From contig JBCCYM010000087.1 in the NCBI GenBank assembly GCA_039190005.1, positions 1-5,479 of the forward strand: a DNA stretch of 5,479 bases, written 5' to 3'. The first letter of the stretch is position 1. Each line of letters opens with the position of its first letter. The stretch comes from JBCCYM01 sp039190005 (GTDB lineage Bacteria; Pseudomonadota; Gammaproteobacteria; UBA12402). The notes under the pieces are model-generated. The model was given only the letters and a program-made list of their open reading frames with translations. It made no database searches and was not told the origin of the DNA. A program made the position numbers and the translations under genes. Positions 1-5,322 of the stretch are shown here, one piece after another.

Positions 1-1
1 T

Positions 2-94
2 TGGTTAGGCAATCAGGCAGCCAAACACCCAAAGTTATTTGCACATTGGGCAATTGGCATCAAACCACCGGTTCGAGCAAGAAGAGCCGTATGA
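2..94 (+). CDS. Group II intron maturase/reverse transcriptase, C-terminal fragment (left copy)
   Basis: This open frame enters from the left edge and gives 30 residues before a TGA at 92-94. It contains HPKLFAHWAIG, which matches the (L/F)FxHWxxG signature at the very C-terminus of group II intron-encoded proteins, and it ends in RARRAV. The stop codon lies inside domain V, so the last residues (AV) are encoded by the catalytic RNA stem itself. Reverse-transcriptase and maturase domains would lie outside the window, so whether the protein is intact cannot be judged. The overlapping frame 1 reading, which stays open longer, has no family resemblance and was discarded. The recognition rests on one short motif plus its correct position immediately before domain V. 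Confidence 0.75.
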   Translation, partial: WLGNQAAKHPKLFAHWAIGIKPPVRARRAV

Positions 95-157
95 CGGGAG
101 ACTGTCACGTACGGTTCTGTGAGCAACTGAGGGTGAAACTCCCTCGGTTGACTCGAC
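84..157 (+). ncRNA. Group II intron domains V and VI (left copy)
   Basis: Domain V folds without any mismatch. Its 9-bp lower helix pairs 84-92 with 109-117, includes G·U pairs and carries the AGC triad at 85-87. A two-nt bulge (A107 C108) follows, then a 5-bp upper helix (93-97 with 102-106) capped by a GAGA tetraloop of the GNRA class (98-101). Domain VI is a 13-bp hairpin, 121-133 with 141-154, with loop TGAAACT (134-140). The only irregularity in its stem is an unpaired A151 on the 3' strand, between the GAG/CTC base and the ten upper pairs, as expected for the lariat branch point. All active-site features visible at this end are intact. Confidence 0.9.
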
Positions 158-172
158 TTTAACTACACTCTT

Positions 173-808
173 TTACAGAAAAATCAACAATACTGCAAAA
201 ACTAAGAACAACACGCTAGCAATTCGATTGGTCCAGGTTTGCAGTTCGTTAAAATAGTTAAGTCGTTGTTTAAGTTTTTCTCCGGTCAAAAAATACACAA
301 CTAGTGTAAACCATAACCATCCTGCTAAAAACATTTCAATGACACTTAAACTTCGCCAAAAAAACGAAATATTCTTTGCAATCACTAATGAAAATAGGCT
401 GATATAAAAGAGCCATGATTTTGGGTTGCTAATATTGCAAAGATAACCTTGTATTAATCCTTGTTTGTTTGAAACATGGATACTAAATTTTTCTTTTATT
501 TTATTATCACTTTTTTGATAAGGTGATATATACCAATAAGGCAATAGTCGACTACTTAGCCAAATTAAATAAATTGCTCCCAAAAAACGCACAATGTTAA
601 TTAACAGTTTCTCATGGGCAATAAAAATTGGCAATAAAAATGCACAGAGCAAAGCAGTAGTAGCCATGCCAAAGGCCAATCCCAGTGCTGTAAAGAAAGC
701 TGTTCGTCTGGATAGGCATAATGCATTTCGAACAACCAATGCAAAATCAGGGCCTGGCAACATCAATGCTAAAAATTGAATGATTGCAATATTAATAAAC
801 ACACTCAT
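173..808 (-). CDS. LysE/RhtB-family amino-acid exporter
   Basis: This is an inner-membrane exporter of the LysE/RhtB superfamily, whose known members export amino acids and related small metabolites. The 211-residue length is normal. The family signature PGPDFALVVRNAL lies at 18-30 just after the first membrane segment, and the second conserved block (GYLCNISNPKSWLFYISLF, 121-139) contains the usual NPK before a membrane helix. Hydrophobic segments lie roughly at 4-24, 37-63, 69-90, 130-148, 155-176 and 193-211, giving six helices with a charged loop at about 96-117. The start at 808 lies 9 bp after the permease stop. Its Shine-Dalgarno match is poor (AAGCAAG directly before the ATG), so it probably depends on translation of the upstream gene. 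It is the last operon gene, and its stop is followed within about 15 bp by the antisense end of the intron. The substrate cannot be read from the sequence. Confidence 0.9.
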   Translation of the reverse strand: MSVFINIAIIQFLALMLPGPDFALVVRNALCLSRRTAFFTALGLAFGMATTALLCAFLLPIFIAHEKLLINIVRFLGAIYLIWLSSRLLPYWYISPYQKSDNKIKEKFSIHVSNKQGLIQGYLCNISNPKSWLFYISLFSLVIAKNISFFWRSLSVIEMFLAGWLWFTLVVYFLTGEKLKQRLNYFNELQTWTNRIASVLFLVFAVLLIFL

Positions 809-817
809 CTTGCTTAA

Positions 818-2422
818 CTATTTGTTCCTAATTTTTTTTGTCTCATATTTTTGATCACCTGAAAGATTAAATAAATTTATTTGAAAAAATTTCAATACAG
901 ATTGACTATGTTTTGACCAGTAAAAAAATATCAGACAGAATAACCCTATAACCAGAAAATCCCAACCAAATGGTAGTAAATTGATGCCTCCACCAAAACT
1001 GCCAAGATAAGATAGCATACCTAAACCAATAAAGTAGATTACCAGCCAGTAACCATTTTCTAATTTAAAATCTATTTTTTGCTTTCTAAAGTAACTTCCT
1101 CCCAACATAAGAATATAACCAATCGCAATCATGATCAGCAAATGTTTAATCGTGTGCCATCCTGTCCAGTATGCAATCAAGTTGCAACAATAAAAAGCAA
1201 GCAATGTCATCAACTGAGCACAAGGTAGTTTAAAAGAACGATGTGTTTCTGGCTGTATTTGACGTAATCGAATCAGCGCAAGTGGACCAATACCATAGGC
1301 TAATACAATTGCAGAGACTAAAAATCCCACCATAGACTGCCACCCTGGGAAAGGCAACAGCATGAACAAGCCAACTATATAATTCAGTAGAATGCTGATA
1401 GCAGGTGCACCATAACGATTCAGATTTTTTAATACAGTAGGAAAAAATCCATTTTCGGCTAGCCCATAATTAATTCTTGCTGTTGAAGCAGTATAAATAA
1501 ATGCTGTGCCAAAGGGTGAAAATATAGCATCAGCGTATAAAACATAAACCAGCCACCCTAATCCCAATGCTGCTGCAATACCGGCAAATGGTCCTGCATC
1601 CCCTTTAAAGCTTAGTGCTGCCCAACCATGTGTAAGATCGTTTGGGTTGAGAGCACCGATAAAAATTGTTTGAATAAATACATAAAATAAGATAGTAAAC
1701 AATAATGATCCAATAATAGCGAGTGGCACTGAGAATTTTGGATGCTTTGCTTCACCAGCAAGTTGTAATGCTGGACTATAACCAATAAAAGAGAATATTA
1801 CTCCTGCCATTGGCAATGCCATTAAAATATTTTTCAAATTAGTGCCTCCTCCTGTTCCATTAAATGAAAAATTACTGATATGGAAGGCTGAATAAGCTAG
1901 TAGCATAGCTGTCATTAGTGGCACCAATAATTTTAATAATACTAATAAACCATTTGACTTAGCAGTTATGTGGGCACCAAAGTTATTTAAGATGCAAATG
2001 ATTAGCATAATAATCGCAGCAATTAACATACCGGTATGTGTTAGAACATAACCCAAATCAGTATGTTGCATTAAGAATGGTAAATAGTTCTGAGCATACT
2101 GCAACAGTGCTAATGTCTCAATTGGCACCACTGCAACACTCGATAACCATATCATCCATCCCATGGTTGAACTAACAAATGCACCATGACTCTTATGTGG
2201 AAATCTCACCATACTACCAGATTCTGGGAAAAGTGTTGCTAGCTCAGCAAATGTAAGAGCAACAAACATCATCATTACACCTCCTAATATCCAGGAAAAA
2301 ATAGCCATGGGGCCAGCAATTTTTGCAGCATAATAAGGACCAAACAACCAACCTGATCCAATCATCCCTCCTAATGCCATACATAATAAACTAAATTTAC
2401 CTACTTTTCTTTCTAGCTTCAT
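818..2422 (-). CDS. APC-superfamily amino-acid permease, YveA (aspartate:proton symporter)-like
   Basis: This is an inner-membrane secondary transporter of the amino acid-polyamine-organocation superfamily, 534 residues long with about 12-14 hydrophobic segments throughout. The unwound helix-1 substrate motif is present as MIGSGWLFG (20-28). It is followed by FAELATLFPESGSMVRF (58-74) and WLSSVAVVPIETLALLQYAQ (92-111), blocks that closely recall Bacillus YveA, a proton-driven aspartate symporter. The family match is by remembered sequence similarity, and specificity for acidic amino acids is only an inference. The start at 2422 is preceded by GAGGG (2428-2432) five bases upstream. It begins 24 bp after the oxygenase stop and ends 9 bp before the exporter start, so it belongs to the same transcript. 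Its 3' end contains a run of eight A on the coding strand (832-839), a possible slippage site affecting only the last residues. Confidence 0.9.
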   Translation of the reverse strand: MKLERKVGKFSLLCMALGGMIGSGWLFGPYYAAKIAGPMAIFSWILGGVMMMFVALTFAELATLFPESGSMVRFPHKSHGAFVSSTMGWMIWLSSVAVVPIETLALLQYAQNYLPFLMQHTDLGYVLTHTGMLIAAIIMLIICILNNFGAHITAKSNGLLVLLKLLVPLMTAMLLAYSAFHISNFSFNGTGGGTNLKNILMALPMAGVIFSFIGYSPALQLAGEAKHPKFSVPLAIIGSLLFTILFYVFIQTIFIGALNPNDLTHGWAALSFKGDAGPFAGIAAALGLGWLVYVLYADAIFSPFGTAFIYTASTARINYGLAENGFFPTVLKNLNRYGAPAISILLNYIVGLFMLLPFPGWQSMVGFLVSAIVLAYGIGPLALIRLRQIQPETHRSFKLPCAQLMTLLAFYCCNLIAYWTGWHTIKHLLIMIAIGYILMLGGSYFRKQKIDFKLENGYWLVIYFIGLGMLSYLGSFGGGINLLPFGWDFLVIGLFCLIFFYWSKHSQSVLKFFQINLFNLSGDQKYETKKIRNK

Positions 2423-2426
2423 ATCT

Positions 2427-2443
2427 TCCCTCTCTACATTTCC
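2427..2443 (-). promoter_or_regulatory. Permease leader: RBS with paired GGA motifs (candidate CsrA site)
   Basis: The 24-bp gap before the permease contains two GGA motifs on the coding strand, in AGGAAATGT (GGA at 2441-2443) and GGGAAG (GGA at 2427-2429), 11 nt apart. The second overlaps the ribosome binding site GAGGG. This repeats the geometry seen before the oxygenase. The evidence is weak on its own, since purine-rich leaders produce GGA by chance. Confidence 0.25.
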
Positions 2444-2446
2444 TAA

Positions 2447-3262
2447 TTAACTCCAATACGTCAATGGACGATGTGCGCCTCTATAACCAATAAAACAGGA
2501 AATGGACAGACGGCTTGTGCCGATACTCGGTCGAACAGCATGAAATTGTGTGGCATCGAATAGAATAAGTTCACCAATATTTGGTTTTATCTGGATGGTA
2601 GCTTTTGGTAGCTTTTCGCGTGGAACTCCATAACTACCTGCACTACGTAATTGCTCGTATTCTTGATCTGTTGCACTGTATAACCAAAGTTCTAATTCAC
2701 CACCTTTTTCTGGAACTTGTAAATAAATATTCGCAGCCAGTTGCTTTTCTAGACTATAAGCGCTAAGTACATCTTTTGCGTCTCGGCGAAGAATATCTTG
2801 ATGAGGCAACACGTCAATTCCTGGTTCCATCACACGACACAAACCAACAAACATTTGTTGTCCATGAATATTCTCTAGATTTGCACCAGCCTGCCAAGTT
2901 TCTTGCAAGTCAAGACGTAATTTATCAAGTGGTGAAATATAAGGATCAAAAATATCACGCAATATTTTAATGCTAGGCAGTGCCTGTTGATAATATTTTA
3001 ACATCGTATTTGGATTATTTTCTACTTCAAAGTAGGCAATTCCAACACGCCCAATATCCGGTGCGTTTTTATAATAATTAATATCACGCTTTAATATTCG
3101 ATCAGCAATCTTTGATGAAAGCGTTTGATTATAATAACCTGATATGGTGATGGCAGCATAGTTTCCATTTAATAGATTCAACAAATCTTCTTGTAAAATA
3201 TGATTTGTGCGATGAATTTTTTGATCAGAAACATATTTTTGTGTTGATTCAGTATTATTCAT
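2447..3262 (-). CDS. Fe(II)/2-oxoglutarate-dependent oxygenase, candidate amino-acid hydroxylase
   Basis: This is a cytoplasmic dioxygenase of the double-stranded beta-helix fold, 271 residues. The iron facial triad is visible as H154-Q-D156 and distal H241, and R251 ten residues on is the expected 2-oxoglutarate-binding arginine (FHAVRPSIGTSRLSISCFIG, 240-259). Because the second ligand is Asp and not Gly or Ala, the protein should act as a hydroxylase or related oxidase; halogenases of this fold lack that carboxylate. The region before the triad (about 35-150) is helical and charged, with no signal peptide. GGELELW (187-193) is typical of the jelly-roll core. The start has an excellent GGAGG (3269-3273) six bases upstream. 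Lying directly upstream of an amino-acid importer and an exporter, it probably acts on a free amino acid or similar small molecule; that is inference and the substrate is unknown. A PKHD or peptide-modifying role is less likely from the neighbours. Confidence 0.85.
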   Translation of the reverse strand: MNNTESTQKYVSDQKIHRTNHILQEDLLNLLNGNYAAITISGYYNQTLSSKIADRILKRDINYYKNAPDIGRVGIAYFEVENNPNTMLKYYQQALPSIKILRDIFDPYISPLDKLRLDLQETWQAGANLENIHGQQMFVGLCRVMEPGIDVLPHQDILRRDAKDVLSAYSLEKQLAANIYLQVPEKGGELELWLYSATDQEYEQLRSAGSYGVPREKLPKATIQIKPNIGELILFDATQFHAVRPSIGTSRLSISCFIGYRGAHRPLTYWS

Positions 3263-3264
3263 AA

Positions 3265-3292
3265 ATTACCTCCAAATGTTTTATGTTTTCCT
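3265..3292 (-). promoter_or_regulatory. Oxygenase leader: strong RBS with two GGA motifs (candidate CsrA site)
   Basis: On the coding strand a GGAGG Shine-Dalgarno (3269-3273) stands six bases before the oxygenase ATG. Its GGA (3271-3273) is followed upstream, 15 nt away, by a second GGA within AGAGGAAAAC (3289-3291), which lies in the last codons of csrA. CsrA dimers typically bind two GGA-containing sites, one overlapping the RBS, so the arrangement is suitable for repression by the gene immediately upstream. GGA is intrinsic to good ribosome binding sites, and neither site matches the full ACARGGAUG consensus, so this is suggestive only. Confidence 0.35.
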
Positions 3293-3472
3293 CTGTGTCT
3301 TTAAATTTTTTTGATGAATCTTGTCATATATTTCTTTGCGATAAATAGGAATTTCTTTAGCAGCATCAATGCCAATTTTGACCTCATCACCTTTGATATC
3401 GAGTATCTTTATATTGACAATCTGATCACCAATAATAATGTCCTGTCCAAATTTTCTAGTAAGCACTAACAT
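3281..3472 (-). CDS. csrA: CsrA/RsmA-family RNA-binding regulator (accessory paralogue)
   Basis: This is a small homodimeric RNA-binding protein that recognises GGA motifs in mRNA leaders and usually blocks translation or alters stability. The 63-residue length is normal for CsrA. The N-terminal strand MLVLTRKFGQ, the central KGDEVKIG (27-34) and the strand-helix junction EIPIYRKEIYDKI (40-52) align over the whole family. The RNA-contacting residues L4, R6 and R45 (R44 of the E. coli protein) are kept. The usually arginine position 7 is Lys, and the common APKE is AAKE (37-40). One residue appears inserted in the 17-24 region relative to E. coli. A basic tail follows residue 53. The start overlaps the stop region of the upstream small ORF by 7 bp and has only a weak RBS (AGAAAG), suggesting translational coupling. 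Placement in an amino-acid operon, away from housekeeping or flagellar genes, suggests a dedicated or acquired paralogue. Confidence 0.93.
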   Translation of the reverse strand: MLVLTRKFGQDIIIGDQIVNIKILDIKGDEVKIGIDAAKEIPIYRKEIYDKIHQKNLKTQRKT

Positions 3473-3624
3473 TTTATGATCTTTCTGTTTTTTTTATTTT
3501 TCTTGCTAATATTGAATCGGTGCTCTCTTAATTTATTACGCAAATTAGCACAACTGATTGTTAACCATTTCTCTGTCAGACTCCCTATCTTTTGACTATC
3601 CATTTTTTGTCGTTGCGTAATCAT
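3466..3624 (-). CDS. Small, very basic hypothetical protein (52 aa) coupled to csrA
   Basis: I do not recognise this ORF. It starts at an ATG preceded by AGAGGG (GAGGG at 3632-3636, seven bases before the start), a better ribosome binding site than csrA has. It ends with TAG at 3466-3468, seven bases inside csrA. The product has about 15 Lys/Arg against 3 Asp/Glu. A possible helix runs from SLTEKWL to NKLREHRF (about 15-37), and the tail (40-51) is nearly all Lys, Asn and Arg. There is no signal peptide or membrane segment. The reading frame stays open upstream to about 3729 but offers no ATG, GTG or TTG there. It could be a nucleic-acid-binding partner of CsrA, a leader ORF that sets csrA translation, or a decayed gene; AT-rich DNA also produces Lys/Asn-rich frames by chance. 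Confidence 0.5.
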   Translation of the reverse strand: MITQRQKMDSQKIGSLTEKWLTISCANLRNKLREHRFNISKKNKKNRKIIKC

Positions 3625-3691
3625 TTTTTTACCCTCTATCTTAAAAAACTTGTCACCGAAAATATCTTGAATGATTTTATACTTATGTGAA
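3625..3691 (-). other. Gap between phzF and the small ORF
   Basis: These 67 bp form one of only two non-coding stretches of any length inside the gene train. They contain the ribosome binding site of the small ORF. An AT-rich TATAAAAT (coding strand, about 3673-3680) could be a -10 element, but I see no convincing -35 and no terminator hairpin. An internal promoter for the csrA-oxygenase-transporter half of the operon is possible but not demonstrated. Confidence 0.3.
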
Positions 3692-4555
3692 TTAATATTT
3701 TTTGATCCATGATAATGATTTCTCTTGCTTCACACTTATTAATTCAACTAATATTCTAGATTCTCCATTAAAGATGGTAACTGCTGAGCCAGTAATATTG
3801 ACGCGATCTTTTTCAATATCCAATATGAGCTCACCACCCCGATTGGAAGCTTGATAAGCAATTAAATGATTTTTTTGAAATGCTTTTGCCCAATAAGGGC
3901 CGGAAGTGCAATGAGCTGATCCTGTAACAGGATCTTCATTGATTCCAATTTCAGAACAGAAAAATCTTGAGATGAAATCATAATGTTTATCACTTGATTT
4001 TGCGGTCACAATGATTTTTTTATAGTTTCTCAGCACATGAAAATCTGGTTGCATGGTATAAATAGTTTTATCATTTTTATATATCAGCATTAGATCTCGG
4101 GCTTGATAAACTTCGATTGGCTGCTCATCTACATTTAATGCAGTAAGGATTGATGTTGGAATATCTTCTAAATCTATTTTTTTACCAGGTCGAGCTGGCA
4201 TATCCATCATATAATGTTCTTTGTTTCTGGCAACTCTTAGTGGACCTGCAACTTTTGTATCAAAAGTAATCTGGTCAAGTTCAGGATGGCATTCATTAAG
4301 ATATATATGCGCTGCAGCCAGTGTTGCATGACCACATAAATCAATTTCAAATGCAGGCGTAAACCATCGCAATAGCGGATTGCCATTTTTTCGTAATACT
4401 ATATAAGCAGTTTCTGAGAGATTCATCTCAGTAGCAATATTCTGCATTAATTCATCACTAATCTGATCAGATAATATAAATACAGCAGCCGGATTTCCCT
4501 TAAACGGCTTAGTTGTAAATGAATCAACTTGCCAGAATGGTGCTTTTATCATCAT
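3692..4555 (-). CDS. PhzF-family isomerase/epimerase
   Basis: This is a cytoplasmic enzyme of the PhzF/diaminopimelate-epimerase fold, 287 residues, the normal length. PhzF itself isomerises dihydro-3-hydroxyanthranilate; most bacterial relatives have unknown substrates. The N-terminal DSFTTKPFKGNPAAV (11-25) and NLSETAYI (45-52) carry the catalytic glutamate, E48 here (E45 in PhzF). FEIDLCGHATLAAAH (69-83) contains the conserved GHAT (H76), and the second half has NEDPVTGSAHC (206-216) with D208 and S213. All expected active-site positions are therefore present. The start at 4555 overlaps the regulator stop as ATGA, with GGAG (4564-4567) eight bases upstream inside the regulator; an alternative ATG lies one codon later. 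No other phenazine gene is present, so a phenazine role is unlikely. An amino-acid isomerase or epimerase role would fit the neighbours but is inferred. Confidence 0.92.
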   Translation of the reverse strand: MMIKAPFWQVDSFTTKPFKGNPAAVFILSDQISDELMQNIATEMNLSETAYIVLRKNGNPLLRWFTPAFEIDLCGHATLAAAHIYLNECHPELDQITFDTKVAGPLRVARNKEHYMMDMPARPGKKIDLEDIPTSILTALNVDEQPIEVYQARDLMLIYKNDKTIYTMQPDFHVLRNYKKIIVTAKSSDKHYDFISRFFCSEIGINEDPVTGSAHCTSGPYWAKAFQKNHLIAYQASNRGGELILDIEKDRVNITGSAVTIFNGESRILVELISVKQEKSLSWIKKY

Positions 4556-5193
4556 GTTTTATTCTCCGTTTCTTTAAAATAGTTATAAACAGTTGCCCGA
4601 CTAATGTTTAGAATGCGAGCAATGTAGCCACTAGCATTCTTACCATTAAAAGCGCCTTTTTCTTTTAGTTGTCGCACAATGATTTGTTTATGTTCTCTAT
4701 CTAAGCAGCTAATACTCAGATGCTGACTTTGGCAGTAATGCTGTATGAATTGATTGATCTGCTCATAAAGATCGTCTTTAAATAAGCTTTGTTTTTCTTC
4801 AGAAAGAGTTGGATCATTATTATTAAGAAACAGTTTGAGTGTTTGCTGATAATGATCAAATATTGATATATCCATATTAATACATAAGAATCCTACAGCT
4901 TTTTTGCTGTTATTTCGCAAAACAATGCTGATAGATTTTAATTTTCTCCCATCATAATTCATTTTTTCATATGGACCAATAATGTTTTCTTTTGGATCAA
5001 TGGTGAAATCCCAACGATCAAGATAGGAGTCATCACCCACCTCGCGCTGAGAAATTGGATTGTAGATTGCTTCCACCTGATCTTTTTGCAAATCATGGAT
5101 CACTACTTCTGCAAAAGGGTGTAAGAGACAAGCAATAGCTTCTGCTACTGGGATCATATCTTTAAGAGTGGTTTTCAAATTGGTTTTCCCCAT
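4552..5193 (-). CDS. YheO/DauR-type PAS-HTH transcriptional regulator
   Basis: This is a DNA-binding regulator of the YheO family, 213 residues. The N-terminal YheO-like PAS domain spans about 12-115, with VIHDL (31-35), IIGPY (71-75), DGRKLKSISI (81-90) and GFLCINMD (101-108). A linker follows, and the C-terminal helix-turn-helix lies at about 166-207, ending in IARILNISRATVYNYFKE. The best-studied relative, DauR of Pseudomonas, controls D-arginine catabolism genes, so an amino-acid-linked ligand is plausible here; that is transfer by family and context. As first gene of the operon it probably controls it, and a palindrome overlaps the candidate promoter. The ATG at 5193 has no clear Shine-Dalgarno and would sit on a leader of about 18 nt. 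The ATG at codon 13 is an alternative start but has no better site. The gene overlaps phzF by 4 bp. Confidence 0.88.
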   Translation of the reverse strand: MGKTNLKTTLKDMIPVAEAIACLLHPFAEVVIHDLQKDQVEAIYNPISQREVGDDSYLDRWDFTIDPKENIIGPYEKMNYDGRKLKSISIVLRNNSKKAVGFLCINMDISIFDHYQQTLKLFLNNNDPTLSEEKQSLFKDDLYEQINQFIQHYCQSQHLSISCLDREHKQIIVRQLKEKGAFNGKNASGYIARILNISRATVYNYFKETENKT

Positions 5194-5217
5194 TTCATCA
5201 ACTAATCTATATTTTAC

Positions 5218-5247
5218 AGTTTAGTCTAAATTAGAATAAATTGTCAA
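5218..5247 (-). promoter_or_regulatory. Candidate sigma-70 promoter of the operon
   Basis: The coding strand carries a perfect -35 TTGACA (5242-5247), an 18-bp spacer and TAAACT (5218-5223) as -10, matching TATAAT at four of six positions. Transcription would begin near 5211, giving a leader of about 18 nt to the regulator ATG. It is the best promoter-like sequence seen upstream of any gene here and sits between the intron and the first gene. The weak -10 and long spacer suggest need for an activator or a modest basal rate. Confidence 0.5.
5220..5235. promoter_or_regulatory. Overlapping TTAG/CTAA palindromes over the -10 region (candidate operator)
   Basis: Two perfect 11-bp palindromes with a single central base overlap here: TTTAG-T-CTAAA (5220-5230) and TCTAA-A-TTAGA (5225-5235). 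They cover part of the candidate -10 and the spacer. Further CTAAT/TTAG words occur on the leader side (around 5202-5207). This is a natural place for the operon's own YheO-like regulator to bind, but AT-rich DNA makes short palindromes common. Confidence 0.3.
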
Positions 5248-5322
5248 CAAGTAAATGCGAATAAATTGAAAATTCTAGCATCAAATATTTAATTGCTATA
5301 CCCAAAGACGGGTTCCCCGACA

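Larger units (their letters stand above)
1..157 (+). mobile_element. Group II intron, 3'-terminal part (left copy)
   Basis: This is the 3' end of a group II intron, a self-splicing retroelement; the 5' part lies outside the window. In order it shows the last codons of the intron-encoded maturase (2-94), a textbook 34-nt domain V (84-117) and a domain VI hairpin with a single bulged A (A151). The intron most likely ends at C157, giving the usual 3'-terminal AY dinucleotide with the branch A as seventh residue from the end. Shared sequence with the right copy stops at position 158, after which the two flanks diverge. Domain V carries an AGC triad (85-87), which argues against the IIC class, where CGC is typical. 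The intron reads rightward, antisense to the operon, and ends about 15 bp past the stop codon of the LysE-type gene. Its 5' exon is not visible. Confidence 0.88.
1..158. repeat. Terminal inverted repeat, left arm
   Basis: Positions 1-158 are the reverse complement of 5322-5479 with one difference (C142 on the left, T in the corresponding right-arm position 5338). The repeat is explained by two copies of the same group II intron in opposite orientation, so it is not a transposon end. The arm starts exactly at the window edge and probably continues beyond it. The shared T158 may be chance, as the intron probably ends at 157. Confidence 0.95.
5194..5322 (-). other. Upstream region of the operon, also 3' exon of the right intron
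   Basis: These 129 bp hold the candidate promoter and palindromes, and otherwise AT-rich sequence without an ORF I can support. Immediately after the intron end, the coding strand reads GTCGGGGAACCCGTCTTTGG, more GC-rich than its surroundings, with a 4-bp ACCC/GGGT dyad. It may be a remnant of the original intron target region. No homology with the left intron's 3' flank is seen beyond one shared T. Confidence 0.4.

Noticed and set aside
84..117. Assignment of the intron to class IIC, which inserts after terminators
   Set aside because: The domain V triad reads AGC, whereas IIC introns typically have CGC, and no terminator is visible at either 3' flank.
121..154. Antisense domain VI hairpin as a terminator for the operon
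   Set aside because: The hairpin is strong on the antisense strand too, but no T-run follows it in the direction of operon transcription.
594..779. Plus-strand 61-codon open frame
   Set aside because: It lies wholly antisense within the LysE-type gene and shows no family resemblance; it is a shadow of that gene's codon pattern.
2776..2970. Plus-strand 64-codon open frame
   Set aside because: It is antisense to the oxygenase, whose active-site motifs fix the real frame; it has no recognisable domain or ribosome binding site.
3625..3729. N-terminal extension of the small basic ORF into the phzF 3' end
   Set aside because: The frame is open but has no ATG, GTG or TTG, and the good Shine-Dalgarno serves the ATG at 3624.
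3692..4555. Phenazine biosynthesis locus
   Set aside because: Only a PhzF-fold protein is present; none of the other phz genes occurs here, and most PhzF relatives are outside phenazine pathways.
5289..5322. Rho-independent terminator at the ACCC/GGGT dyad after the right intron
   Set aside because: The stem is only four base pairs and no U-run follows on either strand.
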